48,133 bases of DNA from an uncultured Pseudomonadota bacterium (GTDB lineage: Bacteria > Myxococcota_A > Bradymonadia > Bradymonadales > Bradymonadaceae): contig CATLTV010000014.1 in NCBI GenBank assembly GCA_950059285.1, forward strand, positions 1 to 48,133, in the 5' to 3' direction. Made by a program: the position numbers and the translations under genes. The notes under the pieces are model-generated. The model was not told where the DNA came from. It was given only the letters and a program-made list of their open reading frames with translations, and ran no database searches. This document shows, in pieces, positions 19,701 through 29,567 of the stretch. Each line of letters begins with the position of its first letter. Position 1 is the stretch's first letter.

Positions 19701-20785
19701 GCGCGTTCACGCTCGTGCCTGACTACACAGAGTACTTCAAGCCCAAGTACAATGATCCCAACTCCACCGAGCTTTATGATTATGCCTCTTCTATCCTCAA
19801 GTGCTGGAACAAGGATCGCTTGCCCAATCGCCCCGACGATATGAACCTGAACAGCCTCACATTCAGCCCCAAGGGACAAGCCTATTGCTGGGGCAATGGC
19901 TCACTTGGACAACATGGTAGAGGCACGGCTACCATGGGCAACACACAGGTTGCGCCATCACAAACAGCTGGCGTCAACGAATACTTTAACGGCCTCGCAA
20001 GCTCGGACAACTTGACCTGTGGCTGGTCTAACACCTTCAGTACAGGTGGCGGAGAGATCAAGTGTTGGGGCGCTGATCCTCATGGTCTTGTACGCGACTG
20101 GTCCACAGCAGGCGCAGATGGAGCCCCTACTCCCGAGGAAGAACGCCTCATCTTCAGCCCAACTCGTGTGCAAGGCTGGAATCAAGGCACAGAAATTCGC
20201 GACAAACTCAAAGCTGTGGAGCAGATGGCCATTGGAGAGTCTCACATCTGTGTGATCTCCAATATTCAGAAGGGCTATGTTGTGTGTTGGGGTGATAACA
20301 CCTATGGCCAGTTAGGTGGTGTTGATGAGACATGGCTTGACGCACAGAACGCCAACTTCGTCGAACATGAACCCAACAATGAGCTCACCAATGTGGTGCA
20401 ACTTACTGCGGGCACACACCACACATGTGCGCTCACGAGCGATCAAAAACTCTACTGCTGGGGACGCAATGACCGTGGACAGGCGGGTGCAGTGGATCAG
20501 TTTGGCAACGTCTCAGATAACCTCTATGCGTTGAGCAGCCCTTACCAGTTCTCCACATTCCAGAACAAATACATCAAGGAAATCAAAGCCTTCAATGACC
20601 ACACCTGCGCTCTTGTTGCAGAGGATGTCTTTGAGACATCCCCCACGACTGTACATTGCTGGGGAGAGAATGACCTGGGACAGTCCGCCTGTTGGAGTGA
20701 TCAATCACAAGATCCTGACCAGGACTTCTGTACGTCATCCACACCATGGGCTCGCCGAGCATCATTGATTCAGGCATACCCATAG
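16778..20785 (+). CDS. Large RCC1-repeat lipoprotein
   Basis: A 1335-residue surface or periplasmic lipoprotein. The chosen ATG (16778) is followed by a basic, then hydrophobic stretch ending in LLSAC, a good lipobox. An Ig-like region (about 50-270) precedes many RCC1-type blades, each with the pattern AG..HTC.L......CWG.N..GQ.G, where CWG recurs more than a dozen times. These repeats form seven-bladed propellers and probably two or more stacked units, serving binding rather than catalysis. Paired cysteines in each repeat (HTC and CWG) fit disulfides in an oxidising compartment. The stop codon lies in the 20782 palindrome. Ligand and role are unknown. Confidence 0.85.
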   Translation: MTHIKASLYTRYILSISTLSLLSACVTPPEEETPSQQADMDTSPDGGVIPLAAIKNIEIVLNGTTPGQKLAVKQGQQLQLKVQAFDTTGKLISDNVISQSSVLFSDLYEESGTYLDEMGVVQETTIIPRESLNLELQGNIIKVLERGISSIEVNVNTADGILSDTVVLDASTTSSLFGTLPKITTLRKGEPLKLDASLTVQESPNSDPVPLIPLCAPEGTITTSGAITVYSAKPNTDPDATSPFVLSDDLTFNNSHIVQGDRTGIGTLSIECTKLAEYGLPTSLEYFFRVESATEVKAGAEHTCSLIRPQRSATENISSNLLCWGKNERGQVGTLLGGRRQDVTTPTQIFAASQGPIDIDTGAEHSCAIVGGADIESGTRSGNIYCWGDNRHGQSVPLERENAPKDQVSSTLPSLFAAPVPLQVTYMKFAQVCTGQNYSCALSDQGRLLCWGQNSHGQLGDATELDQRLNLPTEVFHDRRYLEVSCGDHHVCATTTQGQSECWGRNNHAQLGQDPATYPLSQTPLPLTQNNTPFNFEALFLGPNTSCGSQDNALYCWGNNRNHQISDFVNEKTVKSPVKIDLSTRTDERVESISMSARHTCAITTSNQLATDEASACLIPTLDMQDFSIDPVTNKPVNFMRVDGTCADRGTNKTVRDAWLTDNTPGIYSDCTTTRHYCWGDAQWGQAIDISAPHPPPPRLLSCQAIPPEGTPVRHDAYKTITTGDMHSCMAGRTTASTRDAVTKQISVDTKEKVWCWGRTDNGKLGSRSTDIITPSAESTFKRLAQTPSATSDNLLDQRGKKVGQPRQLAIGGGHSCIRTCLPGDNPNSESGDSCERLFDAQHHILCWGSNAYGQHAKLDGFNVQSSLSSTAPSAFQIQATTASMSHTIQDITSGSNHLCTSFQSFQRTNAEDPRHTWTQTKSLRCWGNSSHGQAGAASQPNSTLANPTTGIGGGADAECQATNFPDRMGNIHTCAFTLVPDYTEYFKPKYNDPNSTELYDYASSILKCWNKDRLPNRPDDMNLNSLTFSPKGQAYCWGNGSLGQHGRGTATMGNTQVAPSQTAGVNEYFNGLASSDNLTCGWSNTFSTGGGEIKCWGADPHGLVRDWSTAGADGAPTPEEERLIFSPTRVQGWNQGTEIRDKLKAVEQMAIGESHICVISNIQKGYVVCWGDNTYGQLGGVDETWLDAQNANFVEHEPNNELTNVVQLTAGTHHTCALTSDQKLYCWGRNDRGQAGAVDQFGNVSDNLYALSSPYQFSTFQNKYIKEIKAFNDHTCALVAEDVFETSPTTVHCWGENDLGQSACWSDQSQDPDQDFCTSSTPWARRASLIQAYP

Positions 20786-20831
20786 AACGAACGCCCGAGA
20801 AGACTTAGGTCTTCTCGGGCGTTCGTTCTAT
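20782..20831. terminator. 23-bp perfect inverted repeat terminator
   Basis: 20782-20804 pairs exactly with 20809-20831 around TTAG. It contains the TAG stop of the RCC1 gene and abuts the stop of the convergent topoisomerase gene, so it can serve both. Confidence 0.8.
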
Positions 20832-23246
20832 CTATTCTTCTTCTGTATTGTCATTCGCCGTTTCAGGCTGTGATGCGGTAGCCTCAGGGTCAAGACGCAC
20901 TTCTACAGCAGGACGATGTGATCTGATCAGGTGCCCCTTACGAATCACACTCTGTCCTCGGTTACCACGCGCGATGGGAGAGAACTTCGAGAGCGACGCA
21001 CGAATCACATAACGTGTGCCTCGGTTTGTCTCGACATCAAGACCTTCATAAGGGTCGGTGGTGAGCGTAAAGTCGAGCACAGTATCTTTCTTCTCCAGTG
21101 CGATCGCTTTCACTCCCTTGGCCACACCCTTGTATGACGCGATATCCTTGGCCATAAATGTCATCGCACGACCACCACGTGTTGCAATGGCGACGATCTC
21201 ATCACCCCGACAAGGCTCGCAGTTCACCATAAGAGCGCCCTTACCAAGCTTCATGCATGCACGGCCTCGTACGGTTGAGGGCTCAAGGTAGGATTCAATG
21301 GCAAAACGCACGCCAAGACCATTGTCTGAAATGGCGAGCATGTGTACGCCTTCGTCCTCATCACTGTCGTCATCGTTGACGAGCGCCATTTGCTTGGGCT
21401 CCACATCAGCGTGCTCGTACATGGAGAGCACATCCTTGTGACTTGTGATGACGCCGACAATCTTCTCACCATCAGCAAAGTCAAAGTGTGCCTGCACTGG
21501 CTCGCCATAACCCGAGGTCGAGACGACATCGTTCACACGCATGGTGTAAGCGCTCCCATGTGTGGTGATAAACACTACTGTGCCACGTGTGGTCGCAGGT
21601 AAAGCCCACCTCACCTCGTCATTGTCGCGCACGCGAATACTCGACAGATCGGTGTACGACTTCTGACGCTTGAACCAGCCATCCTTGGTGACGATGACAA
21701 TCGCTTCTTCCTCGATGATGTAGTTCTCCTCGGAGAACTCAAGCTCACGCACGCCTTCACTGATACGTGTACGACGCTCATCACCATAAGCCGAGCGGAT
21801 CGCCTTGAGCTCCTTGCGAATCTCTCGCCAGCGCAACGCCTCATCGGCAAGCAAGGTCTCAAGCGCACCTGCCTGCTTACGCTTCACCTTCAGATCTGCG
21901 CGAATTTGTTCAATTTCAAGCTTCGCGAGCCTGTATAACTTGGTCTCAAGAATGTTGTCGGCCTGAATCTCGGACAGCGAGAAATGTGCGATCAGTTTGT
22001 TGGCTGCATCTGCCTTGCCCTCGGAGGATCGGATGATCTCAAGCGCCGTGTCCAGATCGTTGAAGATGATCTCAAAACCTTCCAGACGGTGAATGTCCTT
22101 CTGAAGTTGCTCAAGCTCATACTCCAAACGTCGTGTCAGGACCTTCATCCTGAAATCAAGGAAATGCTGCAAGATCTGCTTGACGTCCAACCTCGCAGGT
22201 GCACACACCTGCTCGTTTTCAGTCGGCACAAGACATGTCAGGTTGACGTGAAAGCGTTGCTGTAAGGGCGTGTACTTGAACAGGTACGCCATCGCTGCGT
22301 TGGGATCACACCCCTTCTTGAGCTCAAGCACAATGCGTATCTCGTCGGTGGACTCATCACGCACATCCTCAATCTGAGGGAGCTTACCTTGCATCACATG
22401 CTCGGCGATCTTCTCGATCAAGGTTGACTTGGTCACAGTGTAGGGAATGGATGACACCACAACCTGTTGGCGGCCCTTACCCCCTTCAATCTCTTCAACC
22501 CTCCAGTCAGCGCGTGTCGTCACGCTACCATGGCCTTTCTCATAGATCTTGACCATCTCATCGCGATCCTCAAGAATCACACCACCCGTCGGGAAATCAG
22601 GACCTGCAATGTAATTCTCCACAATCTCGGCCACGGTCAGCGTTGGCTTCTTGATCAAGCCCATCAACGCATCCACAACCTCACCAAGATGGTGCGGTGG
22701 AATGTTGGTCGCCATACCCACGGCAATCCCTGTGGCGCCGTTGATCAACATGTTTGGCACCTGCGCTGGCAACACCACGGGCTCCGTGGTCGTACCATCG
22801 TAGTTTGGCCTGAAGGGCACCGTGTTCTTGCGAATCTCATCAAGCAATTCGCCTGCAAGCTCGGTCAACCTCGACTCGGTGTAACGCATCGCCGCTGCGC
22901 TATCACCATCCACACTACCAAAGTTACCCTGGCCATCGACCAACGGATAACGCATTGAAAAGTCCTGCGCCATCCTCACCATCGCATCATAGATCGACTG
23001 ATCACCATGCGGGTGATACTTCGCCATCACTTCACCCGTGACCGCCGCGCTCTTCCTGTGCTTGGCCTGGTGCGTCAACCTCAGGTTCTGAAACATCGCA
23101 TACATGATTCGGCGCTGCACTGGCTTCAAACCATCCCTCACATCGGGCAATGCCCTCGATGTGATCACGCTCATCGCATACGATAAATAACGCTCCTGTG
23201 CTGCCTCGTGTAATGCTACTTCTTCTATGTTGGCTGTCGATGCCAT
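20832..23246 (-). CDS. parC: DNA topoisomerase IV subunit A / GyrA-like type IIA subunit
   Basis: An 804-residue DNA breakage-reunion subunit. The N-terminus has [31 protein letters not shown] and the winged helix with [12 protein letters not shown] at 76-87; catalytic Tyr lies in AMRYTESR near 122. The C-terminus is a beta-pinwheel, and the canonical gyrase box QRRGGKG is not seen (a remote GNRGQ occurs near the end), so decatenation (ParC) is favoured over supercoiling (GyrA). Position 83, Ser in quinolone-sensitive E. coli GyrA, is Gln here; Asp87 is kept. AGAAGG sits 5 nt before the ATG. No ParE/GyrB gene is adjacent. An acidic insert (DDDSDEDEG) lies in the pinwheel. Confidence 0.88.
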   Translation of the reverse strand: MASTANIEEVALHEAAQERYLSYAMSVITSRALPDVRDGLKPVQRRIMYAMFQNLRLTHQAKHRKSAAVTGEVMAKYHPHGDQSIYDAMVRMAQDFSMRYPLVDGQGNFGSVDGDSAAAMRYTESRLTELAGELLDEIRKNTVPFRPNYDGTTTEPVVLPAQVPNMLINGATGIAVGMATNIPPHHLGEVVDALMGLIKKPTLTVAEIVENYIAGPDFPTGGVILEDRDEMVKIYEKGHGSVTTRADWRVEEIEGGKGRQQVVVSSIPYTVTKSTLIEKIAEHVMQGKLPQIEDVRDESTDEIRIVLELKKGCDPNAAMAYLFKYTPLQQRFHVNLTCLVPTENEQVCAPARLDVKQILQHFLDFRMKVLTRRLEYELEQLQKDIHRLEGFEIIFNDLDTALEIIRSSEGKADAANKLIAHFSLSEIQADNILETKLYRLAKLEIEQIRADLKVKRKQAGALETLLADEALRWREIRKELKAIRSAYGDERRTRISEGVRELEFSEENYIIEEEAIVIVTKDGWFKRQKSYTDLSSIRVRDNDEVRWALPATTRGTVVFITTHGSAYTMRVNDVVSTSGYGEPVQAHFDFADGEKIVGVITSHKDVLSMYEHADVEPKQMALVNDDDSDEDEGVHMLAISDNGLGVRFAIESYLEPSTVRGRACMKLGKGALMVNCEPCRGDEIVAIATRGGRAMTFMAKDIASYKGVAKGVKAIALEKKDTVLDFTLTTDPYEGLDVETNRGTRYVIRASLSKFSPIARGNRGQSVIRKGHLIRSHRPAVEVRLDPEATASQPETANDNTEEE

Positions 23247-23508
23247 ATCCTTCTCACCTACATCCTGTATACGTGTGTGCCTTGCTTGACTTGCCCCCTC
23301 CTGATGCTTACCAAATACCTGCCCTTGATGTCATCGGCGAAAACACCTCTTCACCACATCATCACAGTTATTTACACCTCATCAGGACTGCCAACAGTCT
23401 CCCCTGTGTTACCTCTTGCATAACCTCCTCCTCTTTGACACAAAGAAGGGGCTGAACATGCATCAAAATTAACTGAACATTCTTTCACTGTAAAGCATTA
23501 ATCCCACC

Positions 23509-25503
23509 ATGATAAAACGTCATACGATCAAAATCATCGCGGCTGTCGTCACCCTCTCCATCGCCATCGCCCTGATCGTTCTACTCATACCCAAAGAAAC
23601 ACCTGCGCCTCAAACCACACCTGATACCCCTGTTGTCGCCACACCCAGAGCACAACCATCCACACTCACAGGCGTTGCGCGGTTCTCGGATAATACACCT
23701 GCTCAAAATATCTCCATCACGCTCGGTGAACAGACCACAACGTCAAGCAAAGACGGCACGTTCTCCCTCCCCATCCCCACACAAGACAGCACCCTCACGG
23801 CATCCTACCCCCAGCAACTTGCCCCTCCTGACACATACACTCAAGACATCAAAAAAGATGAAACACATCAAGGCCTTATAATCCCAAAACCAGGCACTAT
23901 CTCGGGGCAGATCCTCGCAAAAAATACTCCCCTCAAAGATGCGACGCTCTCCCTGCTTTACTCAAAGACAAACACCCTCACCACCCCTTCCACCACCCCA
24001 TTCACCGTCTCGCTTGAACAGCCCTCCTCCTCCACAGGCACGTTCTCTCTTGATCATGTCCCCCCTGGTGAGTTCAAGATCCTCGCTGAACACAAGGATC
24101 ATCCTCTCTATATGTCCAGAAGCTTTGATCTCAATGCGGGCGATCAACTCGACGATATCACCATCGATGTCGCGCCTGACACTGGACTCACAGTCTCTCT
24201 TGTATCCACGGACAACACTCCCGTTCAAGGCAACCTCATCCTGTTTAATACGCAGAATAAATCGTCCCAAAAACATACGATCAATCCATCTGCCCCCTTG
24301 CTCATCCAGAACCTCCCCGCACACACGCCCCTGAACCTGATCGCATCCGCGCCTGGTCACGCCTACACGCCACTGTCAATCACGCTCAACCCTGGTGAAA
24401 TCCAGAAAAAGACCATCACCCTCGACCGCGCCCCTTCACACCTCTCGGGCATCGTGCTCGCTTCGAACTATACCCCCGTCTCCAAAGCTGTGATTCGCTT
24501 CAATGACAACAAGCGTCCTCGCATCGCACGCACCTCTGCTCAGGGAGAGTTTGAACTCAAGACCGTGTCAGCCCCCACCACTCTCACTGCAAGCTCTCCC
24601 TATCATGCAAAAAAAACGAACATCAACGCGCGCCCAGGAACGCCCTCGCTGATCGTACTCCCTCCAGGCGGCCACATCTCGGGACAAACCATCTCTGCAC
24701 GCGGCGCAGCCATCACCTCATACTCGCTTGAAGTGACTGACTTCCAACCTGCCATCCCACCACGCTACACACGCATCAACACATTTGAACCACTTCAAGT
24801 GCAGAACAACACAGGCACATTCTCTCTTGGCCCTCTTCAACCAGGAACATACTACCTGCGCGCACGCGCCAATGAAGACATCGTGGGCTACTCCACCCCC
24901 ATTCAGGTCTCATCTGCACAGACCACATCCAACATCACCATCACCATCCAAAAACCTGGCTCCATCTCGGGGCAGGTCATCGATCAGGCTTCGGGCAAAC
25001 CGATCCCAAACGTGGCAGTCTCGTTGCTGGAAAACTCCGCCACCACGCTCCTCAGCACCAAGAGCGACGCACAAGGCAACTTTACATTTGAAACGGTTCC
25101 TCCAGGAAGACAATCCATTCGCGCCTCACACAAGGGCTACAAGACACAGTTCGCCGCTGGAATCAATGTCACCCCTGACTCCACCGTCACGCAAAATATC
25201 TCCATGGAGAAAGGAAACGACAAACGTGGCTTCTCTTTTTATGGCATCGGCGCAACACTTGGACAAAACAAGGAAGGCATCTTTATTCGACAGGTTTTGC
25301 CTGGCTCCCCTGCACAAAAAGCAGGCGTACAACAAGGCGATTACATCCTCGCTGTCGATGGAAAAATCACCGACGACTTCCGAACTCGCGATGCAGTCAA
25401 CCTCATCAGAGGCATGGAGAACACCACAGTCCAACTGGAAGTACGACGCAATCAGGCAAGAGTCACCCTGAACGTCATTCGTGGAAAGATTGACTCTCAG
25501 TGA
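23509..25503 (+). CDS. Membrane-anchored protein with carboxypeptidase-regulatory-like repeats and PDZ domain
   Basis: A 664-residue protein. Residues 7-27 are one membrane helix after a basic start, so the bulk is periplasmic. About six beta-sandwich modules of the CarboxypepD_reg type follow, each with a G.V....G.P..NV.V.L pattern and a glycine-rich turn such as PPG.. (for example SISGQVIDQASGKPIPNVAVSLLE). The last ~85 residues are a PDZ domain with GIFIRQVLPGSPAQKAGVQQGDYILAVDG. No protease domain is seen. A role in envelope binding or scaffolding is inferred. The coding strand is markedly C-rich, unlike the G-rich cas genes at the end of the window. It is divergent from the topoisomerase gene. 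Confidence 0.8.
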   Translation: MIKRHTIKIIAAVVTLSIAIALIVLLIPKETPAPQTTPDTPVVATPRAQPSTLTGVARFSDNTPAQNISITLGEQTTTSSKDGTFSLPIPTQDSTLTASYPQQLAPPDTYTQDIKKDETHQGLIIPKPGTISGQILAKNTPLKDATLSLLYSKTNTLTTPSTTPFTVSLEQPSSSTGTFSLDHVPPGEFKILAEHKDHPLYMSRSFDLNAGDQLDDITIDVAPDTGLTVSLVSTDNTPVQGNLILFNTQNKSSQKHTINPSAPLLIQNLPAHTPLNLIASAPGHAYTPLSITLNPGEIQKKTITLDRAPSHLSGIVLASNYTPVSKAVIRFNDNKRPRIARTSAQGEFELKTVSAPTTLTASSPYHAKKTNINARPGTPSLIVLPPGGHISGQTISARGAAITSYSLEVTDFQPAIPPRYTRINTFEPLQVQNNTGTFSLGPLQPGTYYLRARANEDIVGYSTPIQVSSAQTTSNITITIQKPGSISGQVIDQASGKPIPNVAVSLLENSATTLLSTKSDAQGNFTFETVPPGRQSIRASHKGYKTQFAAGINVTPDSTVTQNISMEKGNDKRGFSFYGIGATLGQNKEGIFIRQVLPGSPAQKAGVQQGDYILAVDGKITDDFRTRDAVNLIRGMENTTVQLEVRRNQARVTLNVIRGKIDSQ

Positions 25504-25777
25504 ACGCACGCGATGGCTCACTCCACCACATTGGTCCTCACATCCGACCCACGGCAACTTTGCCTGCCCCAGCGATCAAACACATGTAAACGCAACAAAT
25601 AAAAGCCAGGCAACCGCAAATCTATCGCCTTGAAAACATACAGAATTCTGCCTACTGAATGAGCAGGGCGACCTCACGAACTCATGCTGTAAGAATTTCG
25701 TGAGATGCACTCACAAGAGTCATCTCTTAACGTATCTGTGTCCCATTCACCAAGACACTTTGACACGAGTACTCTTC

Positions 25778-26281
25778 ATGTTGTTACGAAAATACCTACT
25801 CGCCCTCTGCGTTCTGACGTGTCTCGGCGCGATACCGTCGAGCGCAGCAGCTCAATCAAATGATGGTGAGTCACCTCTAGTCCTTCGCATCACGGCAGGT
25901 GCGTTCATCTTCGGTTTATTGAGCACATCGACCTACGTCACGGTCGTGCGCCAGATGCAACTTCGCGAGAACGAGCAGATGAAAGAGGAGATCAAGGAAC
26001 TCAAGACGCTTGTCTTGCTTGAGGGTTACATGCAAGGCAACCAGACAGGACTTCAACAAGACCTCGCACTGGGGAGCGATATCGTGCTGCGTGACATTGC
26101 CGAAATTCTGGCGGTCCCTGTGCAGGACTACGCCGCATGGCACGCCCATGTACTCACACAACGAGACATGTTCGACGACGCGCACGAGGTGCACGACCTC
26201 TACCACGCACTCAAATTGCCAGATGAGCACCACTCCGCATGCGCCTTGAGTGCAAACAACACATTACAGGAGCTGCCATGA
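25778..26281 (+). CDS. Small exported or membrane protein of unknown function
   Basis: 167 residues from ATG 25778. A signal peptide (LLRKYLLALCVLTCLGAIPSSAAAQ) is followed by a second hydrophobic segment (about 36-55, LVLRITAGAFIFGLLSTSTYVTVV), then a charged helical stretch with heptads (LRENEQMKEEIKELKTLVLLEG). I do not recognise the family. Its TGA overlaps the ATG of the following lipoprotein gene (ATGA), so the two are translationally coupled and probably act together in the envelope. The upstream frame to 25700 lacks a signal at its start, so the internal start is preferred, although no strong Shine-Dalgarno is visible. Confidence 0.65.
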   Translation: MLLRKYLLALCVLTCLGAIPSSAAAQSNDGESPLVLRITAGAFIFGLLSTSTYVTVVRQMQLRENEQMKEEIKELKTLVLLEGYMQGNQTGLQQDLALGSDIVLRDIAEILAVPVQDYAAWHAHVLTQRDMFDDAHEVHDLYHALKLPDEHHSACALSANNTLQELP

Positions 26282-27885
26282 ATCGTACATCGTTACGCAT
26301 GTTTTCAATCCTCATGCTGGGCGGGCTTTGCACCACTCCCCTTATTGGCTGCAAGGTCATGGACCCGATGGTGATGCTCATCGACGCAAAGTATGGTGGA
26401 GGGAACTACAAACGAGCCCTCGAACAGAACACATACCTGACCGAGGAGCGTGATGAACTCCAAGCCAGGTACGACGCTTATGTCAAAGAAGCTGACGACT
26501 ACATTGCCACCATGAAACCTCAGATCGAGGCTCACATCAAGGCTGGTGAAATAGGCCCTGCGCTCGTCAAGCTCACGAACATGGATCACAAACTCCATCC
26601 TTTTAGCGATCAGAAACCACGCAACGGTATCAAAGCGGTCGTGGCTCACAGCGGTCGCTCGCAACGGGATTATATCCGCGATGCAGCGAGTCGCACGTTG
26701 GCCAAGGTGGATGGGGTGATGGCCTCGGGCAAGTTTCAACTGCTCGATGTCTGGCTGGCAAAACACAGCTCATTAAGCACAATGGATGATGCCACGCGCA
26801 AGGGGTTCAAGCAAAAACAGGCGCAGCTCAACACCATCTGGCTCGATACTCTGGTCAAGGCCAGTGAGCGCACAAAGTCATCTCACATTGGCAGCTCTCT
26901 TGTCTACGCACTTAAGGGACAGGAGCTCGCAGAAAAGCTTGGCAATGACACATTGCGCAGTGAGCTCGGCAGTCGCATCAAGAAACTGAGTGATGCTCTC
27001 GAAAGCCATCATGGATACGTCTTCTCCATTGGCGATCTCTCGGGCACACACTCACAGGATGTCGCTGGTCTGGTCAAGAAAACGAACTGGAGAGCAAGGA
27101 GGATACGCCTTCAGACATCCAACACATCACACGTCCATGGTGTCCTTCACTTCGCCATCAATGACCCCAAATACTCACGCTCGACGTCCGAGAAGACCGA
27201 CTCGTTTCGCTACAAGTCAGGCACGAGACAGGTTGCCAACCCCGCATACGAAAGCGCTCAGAGTGACGTCGAGCGCTTCCGCGGCGATGTCGAGAAAGAG
27301 CAAAACAATATCAAGAACATGCGTCGAGACACTCAGGGGTGGGAGAACAACCTCAAGTCCTACCAGAGAAACCTTGAGCGAGCGCAAAGCGACCTGGCAC
27401 GAGCACAGGACAAGCTCTCGAGTCTGCCTACCACGGTGACCGAGGACGTCTTCGACAACTACACCTACCCGGTCACCGTGCACACGCTGCGCACGAGCTG
27501 GAATCTCACTTCTCGCGTTGAGGCGTCCCCTCAGATGGTTCTCAATAGCAATGTCTTGAGCTCTCTGTCCGATGAGGAGCACGGCTCTTACAGCAAGAAT
27601 GATGGCGGCGTGGAGGCGGACCCCGCCAACCCCCCTCCCAAATCAAAAGGACTGGCCAGCTTGAAGTTCGACACCGCCAAGGAGCTCAGAGTTTTGCTCG
27701 GCAAGTCTTTTGCGGCCTATCAACAAAACATTTTGAGCAACCTTCCCGAGGACAAAGAGGATCGCATTGACAAGATTGCTCTCCACATTTTCCTCGATCC
27801 GAACTCGGCCGATAAAAAGGCCCTCGCTCAGCTCGAGGAACTCGCAGACGTTAATGGAATGGCCAGACTCTTCCTTCGAGAATAA
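26278..27885 (+). CDS. Coiled-coil lipoprotein of unknown function
   Basis: 535 residues from ATG 26278, with AGGAG seven nt upstream. The signal peptide ends in PLIGC, a lipobox with Cys22. Helical segments follow (EERDELQARYDAYVKEADDYI), and a long coiled coil lies near 335-385 with regularly spaced Arg/Glu/Asn (SDVERFRGDVEKEQNNIKNM). The middle has a beta-rich stretch (YVFSIGDLSGTHSQDV). No catalytic motif is recognised. It is coupled to the small membrane protein just before it. A membrane-tethered assembly or stress role is possible but cannot be shown. Confidence 0.7.
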   Translation: MNRTSLRMFSILMLGGLCTTPLIGCKVMDPMVMLIDAKYGGGNYKRALEQNTYLTEERDELQARYDAYVKEADDYIATMKPQIEAHIKAGEIGPALVKLTNMDHKLHPFSDQKPRNGIKAVVAHSGRSQRDYIRDAASRTLAKVDGVMASGKFQLLDVWLAKHSSLSTMDDATRKGFKQKQAQLNTIWLDTLVKASERTKSSHIGSSLVYALKGQELAEKLGNDTLRSELGSRIKKLSDALESHHGYVFSIGDLSGTHSQDVAGLVKKTNWRARRIRLQTSNTSHVHGVLHFAINDPKYSRSTSEKTDSFRYKSGTRQVANPAYESAQSDVERFRGDVEKEQNNIKNMRRDTQGWENNLKSYQRNLERAQSDLARAQDKLSSLPTTVTEDVFDNYTYPVTVHTLRTSWNLTSRVEASPQMVLNSNVLSSLSDEEHGSYSKNDGGVEADPANPPPKSKGLASLKFDTAKELRVLLGKSFAAYQQNILSNLPEDKEDRIDKIALHIFLDPNSADKKALAQLEELADVNGMARLFLRE

Positions 27886-27964
27886 GTCTCGAAGGAGCTG
27901 CACAACACCTTGCGTCCTTCATAGATCATCCGAATTTTCTCTGCCCTTTAGGTTCAGTGGATAT

Positions 27965-28130
27965 TAGAGCGTAATAAAGAAGGAGTTGTTGGGAAAAGCT
28001 CGTAGAAACCGCGTATTTTGGTGTCGCAAAAACAGAATGTAACACGGCTACTATTCTTGGTTTTTGCTCCGTAAACTCCACGCTTTCTCCTTCGCTTTTC
28101 TTCAACCAGCTCTTTCTCCATCACGCTCTA
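27965..28130. mobile_element. MITE-like imperfect palindrome with TA ends
   Basis: The ~166-bp segment begins TAGAGCGT and ends ACGCTCTA. Its two halves align as an imperfect inverted repeat along most of their length (for example GCAAAAACAGAA against the complement of TTCTTGGTTTTTGC). The TA at each end fits the TA target duplication of IS630/Tc1-mariner elements. No gene is inside. It fills most of the gap between 27886 and 28187. Confidence 0.5.
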
Positions 28131-28187
28131 GCGCCTTCCACACTCTGTATTACCTTTTTATGGTTCTTTTACCCAGAGGAAGTACTC

Positions 28188-29387
28188 ATGACCATGTATC
28201 GTTTTAACCTCCTTGTCTGCGCCCTGGTTTTTGGTGCGTTTACTGCCGCTCCTGAAGACGCGCATGCACAGGTTTCAGGCCCCTACACCAACGTGGTGTG
28301 CGAATGGAACACGGGCACCAGTGCCTATCAGGTTCGTATCGTTGGAATGCCTGCAAACAACGCGATAGTCACTCAGGATTTTGTCAATGACTGTACTGGT
28401 GATCCCAATGACCTGTTTCAAGCTGTTCTGGCTGATCTCAACCAGAACTCAACATTTGCTGGACAGAATGACCAGCTTGGCAGTCAGCAAGATTGGTTCT
28501 GTCCCGGTCCAGATAACCCCAGCCTGATCGGAAATATTTTAACCTCCATGACCTACAGTCATACTGGACATCCTCAGGCAGGGGTGATCATCGATCACAC
28601 CTGTCCCGGTCAAACTGGCGGCGGCGGTACAGGTGTGCCTCCAGATTACACATACACCCATGAGGTGTGTGAGGATGGGTGGCCCATGACCAGCGTTGCT
28701 CACGACGAAGATTCTGCAGTCAAGATGACAAACACAGGCTCCTCAAGCTCATCCACCATGAATAATACCTGGAACATCGAACTCGATGGCGTCCGCTCAA
28801 TGCTTACACAGGTAGATCTAGGCAGTCACATTGATCACTGTGATGCCGCTGCTGTCAGCGCTGCCCAGGATTACATTCAGGCCAATGTAGGATCGATTGA
28901 TTTGCAGAGCGATGGCCAGTGCCCCGAGGAAGATCTCGTCGTGACGATCACCCAATGCACAGACAATGGTACAGACTCAACATATGGCTATGCCGTGGAT
29001 TGTTGCCCGCCCGTGATCCCTGCTGATGCCGTGTGGGGCGGTACATCAAATGGCGCATGTGTCGCCTCTCCCGACGATGTCCCCTTCCACTATGGTCCTC
29101 TCTCGCTTTCCAGCTTCACCAACCAGCTCGCCCCGGCCACATCCACCTACACAGACCCCCTGACCGTGTGCCAGCAAGCTGAACAGGATGCCCGTCTCTG
29201 GTTTGACACCAACCAACCCACGGGTAACCCTCCATGCTTCCAGACCTTCGGCGCCCCCGTGGGTAGCAGTTATGTCCCTGGAACATACTACTTCTCTTCC
29301 TGCTCTGTTTCACCTTCACAACCAGGTCAAAACTGCGCGAGCGGTTTCTATGTAAACTGGCGCCAGGAGTACGCATGCGCGCTGTAA
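28188..29387 (+). CDS. Secreted cysteine-containing protein of unknown function
   Basis: 399 residues from ATG 28188, with AGAGGA eight nt upstream. The signal peptide (YRFNLLVCALVFGAFTAAPEDAHA) is likely cleaved at AHA-QV. The mature protein is acidic, poor in Lys and Arg, and rich in Asn, Thr, Gly and evenly spread Cys, as expected for a disulfide-bonded exported protein. It appears to hold two or three related modules that start with ..YT..V.C.. and end near a ..C.. before a Gly/Pro-rich linker (GGGGTGVPP near residue 147). I do not recognise the family. It is followed by a perfect hairpin terminator. Confidence 0.6.
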   Translation: MTMYRFNLLVCALVFGAFTAAPEDAHAQVSGPYTNVVCEWNTGTSAYQVRIVGMPANNAIVTQDFVNDCTGDPNDLFQAVLADLNQNSTFAGQNDQLGSQQDWFCPGPDNPSLIGNILTSMTYSHTGHPQAGVIIDHTCPGQTGGGGTGVPPDYTYTHEVCEDGWPMTSVAHDEDSAVKMTNTGSSSSSTMNNTWNIELDGVRSMLTQVDLGSHIDHCDAAAVSAAQDYIQANVGSIDLQSDGQCPEEDLVVTITQCTDNGTDSTYGYAVDCCPPVIPADAVWGGTSNGACVASPDDVPFHYGPLSLSSFTNQLAPATSTYTDPLTVCQQAEQDARLWFDTNQPTGNPPCFQTFGAPVGSSYVPGTYYFSSCSVSPSQPGQNCASGFYVNWRQEYACAL

Positions 29388-29421
29388 TGCTCGCCATGTA
29401 TCTTGACACAAACATAGCGTG

Positions 29422-29470
29422 AAGAAGGTAAGGCGGATGTATGTCTCACATACATCCGCCTTACCTTCTT
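29422..29470. terminator. 23-bp perfect hairpin terminator
   Basis: 29422-29444 and 29448-29470 pair exactly around CTC. The stem is AAGAAGGTAAGGCGGATGTA-like and ends in a T-rich stretch. It follows the secreted-protein gene at 28188. Confidence 0.8.
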
Positions 29471-29567
29471 TACATCTACTTCCTTACCAAACAGGCGCAC
29501 AATTTTTAACTTTCACATGAAAATCATGCAAATATTTTATACAAAACAGCACAATAATGAACAGTGC

